In this document: piece by piece, positions 10,241 through 21,028 of the stretch | Position numbering within the stretch: the first letter of the stretch is position 1 | Layout of the letters: every line of letters begins with the position of its first letter | Source of the DNA: Diadophis punctatus similis | Lineage: Eukaryota > Chordata > Lepidosauria > Squamata > Dipsadidae | Length of the DNA: 64,000 nucleotides | NCBI GenBank assembly: GCA_023053685.1 | Contig: JALIGW010000002.1 | Coordinates: forward strand, 168,384,430-168,448,429 | Direction: 5' to 3' | Position numbers and translations under genes: made by a program | The notes under the pieces: generated by a model | What the model was told of the DNA's origin: nothing | Database searches by the model: none | Seen by the model: only the letters and a program-made list of their open reading frames with translations

Positions 10241-11015
10241 AATTTTGTTTGCTTTTTAAATGCTCTTGTACCTAATCCAAAGTCTGTGAGATTGGGATTT
10301 TAAAAAACAAAAACTGCTGTACAGTGAAATAAAAAAGTAACTATCAAGATAAAAGAATACAACAAAAAATAGGCCAAGGAAAGAATGCACAGTGCTACAG
10401 TCATTTGGAGTTTTATTTTTAGAACAAACATGTACGAGTTTGGTTTTACAAAATAGAATGTCTAGTTATTTGTTTAAATACGCGGCTGGCATTAAAAGGT
10501 GTTGCCTACCCAGAGTTCCCTAAAGTTACCCTCCTCTTCTTCCCCTTCTCCTTTGCTATCTGTTCTCATAACCATGCTAGCCATGGACGCAAAAGGAATA
10601 ATGCGAAAAAGCAGAAGCCATTATCCACCTAGCCCATTTACCCTGGAGAGTGCTAGAAACTGGACTGGGGGAAATTCCCAGTGGAAATAACTGCAGTGAA
10701 ATTAATCCTACTTGGAAGACAGAAATAGAGAAATGAGCAAGAAAAACAGCAATGAACTGGAGAGGATGCTTTCTACTGGAAGAAGTAGACTAAGAACTTT
10801 ATAAAGCAGTTTATATAAGTCAGCTCTTGGAAATAAACTTAATGTATTATTCTTTAACTAAAGGTCCCAGGCAACTTAAAGCACAAACAACAACAGCAAG
10901 TAGATGATACTGTAAATAAGATGCCATCCATGAAGTTTGGTGTGGTGGTTAAGGTAATGGTTAAGGCTGCCTTGAGTTATTTGTAAAAATAATAAAGTTG
11001 GGATTAAAAATCTAG
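10241..11015. other. Intron 3 segment, no recognised gene
   Basis: AT-rich, with a short tail-like 'ttatttgtaaaaataataaag' at about 10979-10999 that also occurs at 5455-5475, suggesting the 3' end of an unnamed retroelement. Confidence 0.5.
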
Positions 11016-11174
<159 letters not shown>

Positions 11175-12360
11175 CATCTCTCACTTCATAAATCTGTTAA
11201 TATTTATTTGCTAAGTCCATGTTATAGCTTCGCTCACATTCCTCAACTTACTGTATGTGAGTTTTCCATGCCTCTTTAATACAATGTGAAAAAAAGGGTA
11301 GGGATGAATCATTGATATCTCTCTCTTAATCCTAAAAATAGCCCTTATTTTTATACTTAAACTGTAACTAATTTTTGTTTTAAATTACCTGAAATTCACA
11401 TAAGACTTCTATAAACCTTCCCTACAAAACAAAACGAATTCTAAACCTGCACTGAATTATTCTTCCAGCAGTAATAATTAGGTCATGAGCACTTTGAAAA
11501 TTATTCAGAAAAAGTGCTCTGGATATTGCACAAGGATAATACTTTCTGTTATTTCTGATATTTTATTAAGACAATACCTTTTTTTTAATCTTCTTGAGAA
11601 AAAGGGTGGTACTGCTTTAAAAATTAGAACGAAAGCGCTAACGATCTAATTTAAGCAATTTTGAAGAGCAGCAGAAAGTAGTTACACTCAAGTGGAGGCA
11701 AAAGCCCAGTCACACAATAATTACAATCTCCATGCTTAGAGACTGCAATTTTATGATATGCATAAGCAATATAAAGATTTTTCTAAAAAATTTCTGCAAA
11801 TACTTTACGTTTTACAGTTTTTCAAATATTTACCTATAAATGAATGCTACTTTTAAAACTAGCTGGTTTTTCTTTTCCATAAGAAGGATTTCTCTAGAAC
11901 ATGGGTTTGTGCTAGAACTGTTTAGAATTGCAAGCCCTGATTAACTATGGATTCCTTACTTCCCGTTTATTTCTTCCTGACTTCTGGGAATGGATGCTGA
12001 TTATGACAGTAAATGGCATCAAGCCAGCGTGCCTTTCCAATCCCTCAGCTGGTGCCCGACTATTCCTCTCTGCACTGCCCAACTCTTGTACAGGAAAAGG
12101 AACTAGGAGGGGAACAAACAGAGTCTACAAAATCAGGAACGCAGCCAGATTTTTCTGGTAACTCCTTGAACCTAGAAAATGCTTCTGTTGACCTGTCACT
12201 CAGGCACTTCTACTGAAATAGATTGGACCATGGTTTGTTCTTTCCCATTAAAGAGAAAGCAGAGATGGGACAGTCAAATACGAAATTAGCTCTGTTTCTG
12301 GAAGCATGGTCTGCTTCTTATGGAGGAGGAAAGAGGCACTACAATTCTCTTCAGATGGCT
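11175..12360. other. Intron 3 segment, no recognised feature
   Basis: Moderately AT-rich non-coding sequence. No coding signal or named repeat is seen. Confidence 0.5.
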
Positions 12361-13070
12361 GGAATAATAATAATAATAAGAAGAAGAAGAACAAAGGCCT
12401 ACAAAGCCAGAATCGAGAAAACAAAAATAGCAAATTCCACTCTGCAAAGAAGCTGAAGAAATAGTGGACCACCTAGTTAGTGGCTGCCAGAAGATCACAC
12501 AGATGGACTACAAACAACAGCACGACCAAGTAGCAACAAGGGTGCATTGAAATATCTGCAACAAATAACGTTTGCCTTCAAGCAAGAATTGATGAGATCA
12601 CAGAATAGAGAAACTCATAGAAAGTGAAGAAGCTAAAGTGCTCTGGGATTCTACAATTCAAACAGACAAGCACCTGACACAAAACACTTCACATTTAACA
12701 ATTCTTGAGAACAAAAAAAAAAGTCTGCATAGTAGATATGTCAGTGCCTGGAGACAGCAGAAGAGAAGAGAAAGAACTGTAGAAAAACCACAAAATATAA
12801 AGATCCACAAATAGAAATAAAATGACTATGGCAAAAGAAAGAAAAAGATACTACCAATTATAATAAGCTTCTGGGATGTAATCCCAAAATACTAAGAGCA
12901 TCACTTCAACATCATTGGCATCGACAAAATTACCACCAGGCAATTGCAAAAGGCAACTTTGGAATACCACATACCCTGTGATGGGACCTTTAGCAGCATC
13001 AAATAAAAGCATCTGCCTATTTCAGGTCCTTGGCAAGGACTTGATAGGTGGATAAAAAACTTTTTTTCAG
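12361..13070 (+). mobile_element. Degenerate LINE fragment, possibly R4/Dong clade
   Basis: After a short (AAT)n/(AAG)n run (12365-12391) the translation shows broken pieces such as LPIIISFWDVIPKY and NIIGIDKITTRQLQKATL, which parallel the piece at 5223-5590. Many stops and frameshifts are present, so it is an old relic. Confidence 0.45.
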
Positions 13071-13082
13071 TGTCATTATAAC

Positions 13083-13426
13083 CAGGGGTGGGTTCTAACT
13101 TACCTCGCTGCCAGTTCGCTTCCTCCCGCACTGCATGGCTGTGTCTTGTAAGTGTGTGCGTGCTTTGCGCCGCGCATGTGCAGTGCCAACCCCCCCCCAA
13201 AAAAAGCCAAAAACAAGATGGTGACCGCATGCACAGTGCCGGAAACTCGGCTTCTGCGCATACTCAGAAGAAAAATAAAATAAAATAAAAAATTCAAAAA
13301 AAAAAGAGATGGCAGCGCCCACGGACCGGCACCAACCGAACCGTTTCTGTGACATCATTGTGACATCACCAGTGGGTTGCTACCGGTTCAGGCGAACCAG
13401 TCCGAACCAGGAGGAACCCACCTCTG
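13083..13426. mobile_element. hAT-type element, ends CAGGGGTGGGTTC
   Basis: It is 344 bp with ends CAGGGGTGGG / CCCACCTCTG and an exact 8-bp duplication ATTATAAC (13075-13082 and 13427-13434). The interior is CpG-rich and non-coding. It inserted at the end of the LINE relic on its left. Confidence 0.93.
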
Positions 13427-13434
13427 ATTATAAC

Positions 13435-14384
13435 TTTGAATGATTGCTAAACCAATGGTTCTAAGTAAAGGACTCTACCACTAACAAAAATGATCATCAC
13501 ATATATTTGACTTCCCCCATCAATATGTTAAGGTTGCAGGGGGAGAAGAAGAATTAGAATAAGGACACATGCTCAGCCTCCTCTCCATAGGATTTTTCTT
13601 CCTCTCATTGTACAGAAGTCAGGGTGAGACTGTAGTGGGCATTTCTCATTTTCTCTGTACCTGTTTTTTCTTTTCTTCCTGAAGTCTAAACAGAGCTAAG
13701 GTGAGACGTGAAAGATATGAAAGTAAATAAGCAAGCTCATGACTTCTTTTAAACAACTGCTGTCAGCAATCATAGAGAGGGAGAGACTATTTGTCTTTCG
13801 GCCTTAGAGCTATCGTTTTCCAGATTTTTAGTTTTTGCTACTTCAATTAGAAATAGCACATTTTCAAATGTTAAACAGGCTTTTTAATTTTCCTGGCTTT
13901 ATTGCCCTGTTACAGTGAAGGGGAACAGGAATGGTAAACTGGAAATATGTTGCTTTGGCTAAATGCAAAGTTTTCCTATCCTAAATTAGTGCAAGAGAAA
14001 ATAAATACTTCAAAATGTTCAAAAACAAGTAAATGGCAATATGTATAAGAAAATATGAGAGAATATTTGATACAGCTCATTTTGGTTTTACTGAATATTA
14101 TAAATTTGGTATTCAGATTTATTTTCTCTGAAGAGAAACTTTTTGATTTGTTACCATACTTCCTGCTGAGTCATGTCAACTAGCACACAGGGACTTTTAT
14201 AACTATAATAGTTTTGCCAGATTCTTAGTTTCTGAAAAGTGATTTAACGTTTCTGAAGTGCACAACCCAATTCAGCATCGCTTATTTCAGCTTTTTCTCC
14301 TACTGACACAAATATGGCGTTTTCGGTGAGTCCTGATAAAGCAAGGGGCAGGATTCGTGTAAATTTAGCTGCTATGTAATTTAA

Positions 14385-14385
<1 letters not shown>
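13435..14385. other. Intron 3 segment, no recognised feature
   Basis: AT-rich non-coding sequence with no repeat that I can name. Confidence 0.5.
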
Positions 14386-14607
<222 letters not shown>

Positions 14608-15408
14608 TTTAATTAGTTCATGAGAATACTGCAGCTATAACTTTAAACAAAATGATGGTGCTAACCACTCTTTTAAAAGTAGAGAGATTTTAATGGATTT
14701 TCTAAGAGAAGGAAATCTATGTTGACAGGATTCACAAAAAAATGGATCTAATTCCAAATTCTGATCGGAGCAGAAGAAAATCTAAAAGGCCAAAAAAGTT
14801 GAAAAACACCACTTTATCATTTTTTCCCTACTGTTTTGGAAATTCTATTTTTGTCATTGTTGACATTATTGCATGTCAGAAAAGTCAGAGTTTTCTTGGT
14901 TGTATCAAAATAATTCTTGCAATTTAAACAAACCGTTATATCAAATATAGCATTACTTCCCCAACTTTCTACAAATCAACAAATGTTGGATTGAGAATAG
15001 TTCTTTTCCAAAGCAGTCACAATATGCAGATAGCATGTCAGAGAACATGGTGTTCCTATGATTCATCTTTCCATGAGGAAGAGCCATTCAAGCACCAGTG
15101 ATGAAGCAGGATTATGTCCCACTTTCCCTGATTCCATGCCTAGAGATTCAGACCCCAGTCTACCTACCTATTTACCTGTCTCTCAGGTATGCAGTTTCCT
15201 TCATCTGGAAGGTCACAGAGCACAGACACAGAGGAGTGCTCAACTGCATGAGGAGGCATCATGGTGAGGAAGAGAAGGAGGAGGAAAAGGAGGCTGCTTT
15301 TCAACCACAGATTCTTGTAATCAGAGCTCATTGACTCCCTTCTTCCTGAGACAGACAGGCTGGGAGAGCCCTGAATTTAAGGCACTCCCTGACAGCCTCA
15401 CAGTAAGG
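14608..15408. other. Intron 3 segment, no recognised feature
   Basis: Non-coding sequence up to the target site of the next hAT element. A purine-rich stretch is present at about 15262-15295. Confidence 0.5.
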
Positions 15409-16057
15409 CAGTATTTCTCAAATAGTGGGGCGCACCCCCTGGGAGTGATGCCAGGGGGTGCGTGTGACCTCGGGGAACATGCGTGGTACCTCTCGATCGA
15501 TTCCCCTGGACGGGGAGAGTTTTCCCAGTTGCATGCTGCTCCGAGCCCGGAAGAGAAGGCGGCCAGGCGGGGTGGGGCAGCTGCGTAGGTTCTTGTTGTT
15601 CTCGGCAGGCGCCGCGGTAGCCATGAATGGCGTGGTGAACCTGCTGCTGGACAAGGAGGAGCATCCTCTGCAGCTGGGTGAAAGCTTGGAACGGCACCCT
15701 AAAGCCTCCTTCCACACCATTCGCTGTGAGTGCACATCAGAGGCGGCGCTTATGGGGCAGGCTGGCAACTCCAAAACATCGGCTTGATTAAGCTGGCCCG
15801 GCCTCGTGTCAAAAGAGGGCCCTAACCACGGTAGCCTAACTGAAAACAGGCTCCACTGAGTTCAGTGTGACTTACTCCCAGGTAAGTGGGTAGAGCAGCC
15901 TTCCCCAGACAATAGTTTGTTTGCAGCTTATAATAAGTAAAATAATAAATATTAACACTAAAATTCCATTGGGGCCCAGATCGGAGAGTTGGGGGGCGCA
16001 AAATGTTTACTTCTTCCTAGGGGGGGGGGCGTAACAGAAAATAATTGAGAAGCACTG
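15409..16057 (+). mobile_element. hAT-type element carrying EAF1 first-exon cargo
   Basis: It is 649 bp. The ends are CAGTATTTCTCAA and, inverted, CAGTGCTTCTCAA (11 of 13 matching). It is flanked by CAGTAAGG (15401-15408) and CAATAAGG (16058-16065), 7 of 8 bases. About 75-100 bp at each end (GGGGCGC-rich) looks like an ordinary hAT MITE. The middle, about 15490-15960, is different: GC- and CpG-rich, with the EAF1-like exon described separately. No transposase frame is present, so it would have to move with an enzyme supplied elsewhere. Confidence 0.85.
15623..15725 (+). pseudogene. EAF1: Captured EAF1-like first coding exon with splice donor
   Basis: From an ATG in a good context (GCCATGA) there are 34 in-frame codons and one extra base, followed directly by GTGAGT, a consensus donor. 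The peptide starts Met-Asn-Gly and contains [15 protein letters not shown] and ASFHTIR. From memory, human EAF1 begins MNG with LLDREEH, LGESFE and ASFHTIRY, so start, spacing and exon end after the Arg before Tyr all fit; EAF2 fits less well. EAF1 is a nuclear partner of the elongation factor ELL. Upstream GC-rich sequence (about 15500-15622) would be its 5' UTR/promoter and downstream sequence its intron 1. Only the N-terminus is here, so it cannot make EAF1. No stop or frameshift is seen in the 34 codons. Confidence 0.8.
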
Positions 16058-16065
16058 CAATAAGG

Positions 16066-17104
16066 GAACGACTTCTGTGACGTCTTCTATAGTATGTAGC
16101 TAGTTTCCAACTTTAAGCCATGATAGTCTCCTTGGAAAACCTGGACTCTTTCTGCCCCACTGTCAGCAAGAAATTTCTGGTTAACTTGTGCCTGGAGTGC
16201 AGCTTGCTTTTATAAAATTTATATTATGACTGCTTCCTCCCCAGTTAAAAAAATCCTGCCCAAGCCTTGTGAATTGGGACACACAAGGATATTTTTTTTC
16301 TAGAAACGTTATTCTGTTCTGCAGATGGAAAAAACATTTTGGAGCAACTCCAAACAGAACAAATTGGAAGTGCATGGGAAGGAACATACAAAACCAGGAC
16401 CAAATGGAAAAGGTTAACATTAACTCTGTCCTAAGACATTTATTGTCTGAATAATTATCTTTAAGAAAACTTTCACTCATATCATCTTGGCTCAGTTCTA
16501 CTTCAAAGGGACTGCTCGTCTAATTCACTGTTACCTTCATTTAGACTGATAAGCTCAAGAGATAATTTCTTTTCTCTCTGTCCAGCGCTTTTAAAAACAA
16601 AGAAACTCCATCACATAATAAATAAATTTAGTGACCCCACAGTTATTAAATTTCCATCAACCTGATTTACTCTTAGCCTCTATAAGGCTTTTAAAGCTTA
16701 TATGTGCACCACAGCCTTTCCTTAAGATAGTTATTTCACTTGCAGCAGTACTTTTCTTAGTAGCTTTACACTAATGGTAAACTTTCCCTGAGAGTTTCCC
16801 TCTTCAGATGTGTTGGAAAATTTGGAAGTTGTTGCTTGCCACACATGACAACAGACCAATATGACCATGGATTAATACTTTATCATTTGTCATAGAAAGT
16901 TTTTGTGTGTGTTGAGGATAGGATCTTAAAGGGGGCTTAGAAATATTTTGAATGAATGAAATCATTCATTTATCCATTCTTGCTGTGAGTGGAGGTTATA
17001 AAAAATATGATTATGAGGTCCTCTCATTATCAATTACGATTAAGCTAAGGTCTTCTAAAGACAATGTTAAGAGGAATTATCTCCTGCCATAAAAACAATT
17101 ATAA
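16066..17104. other. Intron 3 segment, no recognised feature
   Basis: AT-rich non-coding sequence. Nothing is recognised. Confidence 0.5.
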
Positions 17105-17352
17105 GGAGCCGAGGTGGCACAGCGATTAGAGTGGGGTACCGCAAGCCACTTTAGCTGATTGTGATCCGCAGGTCCGCGGTTCAAATCTCACCGGCTCAAG
17201 GTTGACTCAGCCTTCCATCCTCCCGAGGTCGGTAAAATGAGGACCCAGATTGTTGGGGGCAATATAAATATACATTGCTTACTGGTGTAAACCGCTTAGA
17301 GAGTGCTTGCACTGTGAGGCGGTATATAAATGTCACTAATAAATAAATAAAA
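17105..17352 (+). mobile_element. tRNA-derived SINE, plus strand
   Basis: It starts GAGCCGAGGTGGCACAG, has the B-box-like GGTTCAAATC, the body 'ggttgactcagccttcc' and a tail (AATA)n after 'gtatataaatgtcac'. This subtype has the longer 'cttgcactgtgaggcgg' ending. Confidence 0.88.
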
Positions 17353-17525
17353 TTATATAAATGATAACAAAATACAGTTCTTCCTATTGTTGATGGTCAG
17401 GTATCAGGACACCTGTAAATATTAACTGCTCCTGTGGAATTGTCTCTGTGCCTATGAAATGGACATGGGTTTTGCGGGAGGGGTGTGTGACCAGATCTCT
17501 TTCAGAGTCTTCCAGCCCTGGCTGT

Positions 17526-17760
17526 CTTTATTTATTAGTGACATTTATATACCGCCTCACAGTGCAAGCACTCTCTAAGCGGTTTACACCAGTAAGAAAT
17601 ATATTGCCCCCAACAATCTGGGTCCTCATTTTACCTACCTCGGAAGGATGGAAGGCTGAGTCAACCTTGAGCCGGTGAGATTTGAACCACTGACCTGCGG
17701 ATCACTGTCAGCTAAAGTGGCCTGCAATACCCTACTCTAACCGCTGCGCCACCTCGGCTC
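17526..17760 (-). mobile_element. tRNA-derived SINE, minus strand
   Basis: Same subtype as 17105-17352 in opposite orientation, ending at CACCTCGGCTC (17750-17760). The spacer between the two copies is about 173 bp. Confidence 0.88.
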
Positions 17761-18725
17761 TTTATTCTGTACAGTTTCTCTGTGCCTCATGGAATCAAGA
17801 GACATTCCTAAAAAGAAGACAGGGTAAGCATGCACCGGCCAGCATTTTTGCTTTGAAGCAGTTTTAGACAATGGAAACAACCCCCCCCCCCAAAAGCATA
17901 AAATTAACCGATCCAATATTTAGCACTGAGCGGCAGATGTAGAAGAGCAGTGGGGGAAACATGGATATATTAAAAGATTTCTGGGAACAGTCTAACACTA
18001 TGAGAAGAGGAAGCTTTATGACCTAAAGATATGAGAAGAGGAAGCAGGGGAAAGATGAGTAATTTTGCTTGGTGCAGGAGGAAGTAGCTGGATTACTGCT
18101 AGGAAAGAGCAACGGGTGGGGCTCTGGCAGTTCTTGAGAATGATGCTGAAAAAGGAAGACCAAGTCTGGGGTGAGAAAAATAACATCCTATGGGTGATCC
18201 TGAGTGAGGGAGAGGGAAAAAGAAAGGAAAAACACAACAGTAAGTTCTAAGGATTCTTAAATAAGGTACCTTTTAGCCTTGGAAGCTTGTTCTGTGTCTC
18301 CTTGTTTTCTGTTGGCCCAAGAAACTGGTTTGATTTTGTTATTCTGGAGCTCGGACTCAACTGTGCCTTGCATTTAGGAATCCGAATTTGTCTTTTAGGT
18401 TCTTTCTATGATTGGTTCACTTACCACAGTGGCTAATTTTTGATACTACTCATATTTCCCCAATATTCTAAATACGTCCAAAGCTCTAAAAAATATCTTG
18501 TATTAAAAGAACTAAGCGTGCTGCTGTAAACTGCAGAGTTGTGTATCATTAATTGGTTTTTTAAATGCAGTATTTTTGAGCTGCCCTTCTACAAAGTTAT
18601 GCAGACTTCAATTCCCAGAATTTCCCAGATAGCACAAATGTTGCTGGGAATCCTGGGAGTTGAAATGCTTGTATCTAAAGCATGACAAAGTTTTTTTTTA
18701 TGACCTCACACAGATGTAGTAACTA
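17761..18725. other. Intron 3 segment with one hAT MITE relic
   Basis: Mostly unrecognised. A relic of the palindromic 'acttcaattcccag..ctgggagttgaa' MITE family lies at about 18598-18668. A C10 run occurs near 17880. Confidence 0.5.
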
Positions 18726-19333
18726 CAGGTAAGTCTTTGACTTACAACAGTTCATTTAGTGACCGTTCAAAGTTGCAACGGCACTGAAAAAAGTGGCTTA
18801 TGACCATTTTTCACACGTATGACCGTTGCAGCGTCCACATGGTCACGTGATCAAAATTCGGATGCTTGGCAACTGGTTCCTATTTATGATGGTTGCAGAG
18901 TTCCGGGGTCATGTAATCATCTTTTTCAATTTTCTGACAAGGAAAGTCAAGATTCACTTAACACCCGGATTACTAACTTAACAACTGCAAGAGCTGAAGT
19001 GGTGCAGTGGTTAAATGCAGCCATTGCAGGCTGACTGCTAGTTCAACAGTTCAGCTGTTCAAATCTCACTAGGCTCAAGGTTGACTCAGCCTTCCATCCT
19101 TCCGAGGTCGGTAAAATGAGGACCCAGATTGTTGGGGGCAATATGCTGAACTCTGTAAACCGCTTAGAGAGTGCTGTAAAGCACTATGAAGCGGTATATA
19201 AGAAAAGTGCTATTGCTATTGCAATGATTCACTTAACAACCATGGCAAGAAAAATGGGGCAAAACTCACTTAACGAATGTCTCAGAAACATAAATTTTGG
19301 GCTCAATTGTGGTCGTAAGTCAAGGACTACCTG
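18726..19333. mobile_element. Tigger-like DNA transposon with nested SINE
   Basis: Ends CAGGTAAGTCTTTGACTTAC and GTAAGTCAAGGACTACCTG, flanked by TA on both sides (18724-18725, 19334-19335). The copy is split by a SINE at 18991-19222. Confidence 0.9.
18991..19222 (+). mobile_element. tRNA-derived SINE nested in Tigger-like element
   Basis: The head GAGCTGAAGTGGTGCAGTGG is mutated from GAGCCGAGGTGGCGCAG; the body and the 'gctattgctattgc' end are intact. It inserted after the DNA transposon. Confidence 0.88.
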
Positions 19334-19335
19334 TA

Positions 19336-20102
19336 TTATGTGATTTTTCTATGAATTAAATAAAATATCACTAGCAGTTATGTTTCATTGCTAGGTATTT
19401 GGAGGCTAGTCTGCATACCTCACTGTTGTTTTATCATTGTTAGAAGAATTGTCTCTAGAACTACAGTGCAAAGGAAGCACAAAGAGACTGAAAATGTTTA
19501 TGGGACCATAAAATTGCTCCACGGTATTAAAATGTATGTGAACAGATGTGCTGGTTTCCCAAAGTTAACTGTGCCAGAAGAATTACACTAAAATGGAAAC
19601 ACGGTTTTAAAATTGCTGCATGATTTTTATGTCCTCCTGGAATGAGTAATTATTTGCTAATAGTTTTCTTCTTAGATGGATGTGATAAATTATGGCTGCC
19701 AGAGCAGCGCTGACTTCAACATTTGTGGTCCTGCAGAAAAGATGTTCCAATAGAGAAAGGAGCACATCTGACACGGAAATGGAACATCGTGGCAATGGAC
19801 CTGGCTTCATTTTTTTTGAGGGATTTCCAAATGAAGCTCTTCATCTCACCTGATCAGGCCTACTGATTTCACAGGAAGGATTTTTAAAAGAATGAAGGAC
19901 TAACAAAGCACACTACCTCAGACTAACTGGCATGAGATTTACTCCCTATACCCAATATTCAAAATTGTCTCTGAAAACAGATTGTGTAATCAAGCTGTGA
20001 AGCTCTTTAGAATCAATTTCCAAAAGGTGTTTCTGAGCAAGTGGGCACTCAAATGTAACATTGGTCTACAACACCTTAAAGCAGCCATGGCCCTTGAAAG
20101 AC
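19336..20102. other. Intron 3 segment, no recognised feature
   Basis: Non-coding, moderate AT content. No named repeat. Confidence 0.5.
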
Positions 20103-20483
20103 TCTAGAAAGAGTGCAGAGAAGAGCAACAAAGATGATTAGGGGACTGGAAGCTAAAACATATAAAGAACGGTTGCTGGAATTAGATATGTCTAGTCTGA
20201 TGAAAAGAAGGACCAGGGGAGACATGATAGCAGTGTTCCAATGTCTCAGGGGTTGCCACAAAGAAGAGGGAGTCAAACTATTCTCCAAAGCACCTGAGGG
20301 TAGAACAAGAAGCAATGGGTGGAAACTAATCAAGGAGAGAAGCAACTTAGAACTAAGGAGAAATTTCCTGACAGTTAGAACAATTAATCAGTGGAACAGC
20401 CTGCCTCCAGAAGTTGTGAATGCTCCAACACTGGAAGTTTTTATGAAGAGATTGGATAACCATTTGTCTGAAGTGGTATAGGG
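20103..20483 (+). mobile_element. CR1-type LINE 3' end, left part
   Basis: The frame 20113-20481 encodes a typical CR1 ORF2 C-terminus: RRATKMIRGLE, RRTRGDMIAVFQ, RNFLTVR, WNSLPPEVV, FMKRLD. The 3' UTR continues after a hAT insertion, at 20960-21028. It is strongly 5'-truncated, as CR1 copies usually are. Confidence 0.93.
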
Positions 20484-20951
20484 CAGTGATGGCGAACCTA
20501 GGGCACGTGTGCCGGAAGTGGCACGCAGAGCCAGCTCTCCGGGCATGCCAGCTGTCGCCCATTGCTCTTCCGGGTTCCGGCACACACATGCATGCTGGCC
20601 AGCGGGTCTTCGCGCATGCAGGAGCACCGGAAACTGGAAGAGCAGCTCCCTGGCATAAATGCGTGTGCTGGGAAGCTAAGCTTTTGGTTTCCGGTGCACG
20701 CATGCGCGCCGGCCAGCTGGTCTTCATGCACGCATGCACACCAGAAACCAGAAGACAATTGACCAGCGCTCATGTGCATGCCAGAAACCGGAAGCCCAGC
20801 TTCCCAGCACGCACATGCACGCCAGAGAGCTGCTCTTCCGGTTTCCGGTGCTCCCGCATGTGCGCACCAGGGAGCTGCTCTTCCGGTTTCTGGTGCTCCG
20901 CGTACGTGCTCCCGTTTCGGCACTCGGTGCCGAAAAGATTAGCCAATACTG
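20484..20951. mobile_element. hAT-type element (ends CAGTGATGGCGAACCT) inside the CR1
   Basis: It is 468 bp, flanked by GTATAGGG/GTATAATG (6 of 8). The interior consists of quasi-palindromic GC-rich repeats around 'ggagctgctcttccggtttc' and its complement. Related elements are at 37605-37814, 41184-41633 and 52771-53759. Confidence 0.85.
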
Positions 20952-20959
20952 GTATAATG

Positions 20960-21028
20960 TTTCCTGCCTAAGCAGGGGGTTGGACTAGAAGACCTCTAAA
21001 GTCCCTTCCAACTCTGTTATTCTATTCT
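20960..21028 (+). mobile_element. CR1 3' UTR and tail, right part
   Basis: The text 'cctgcctaagcagggggttggactagaagacct' and the tail 'ttattctattcta' are the standard CR1 3' terminus. It is contiguous with 20103-20483 once the hAT is removed. Confidence 0.92.
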
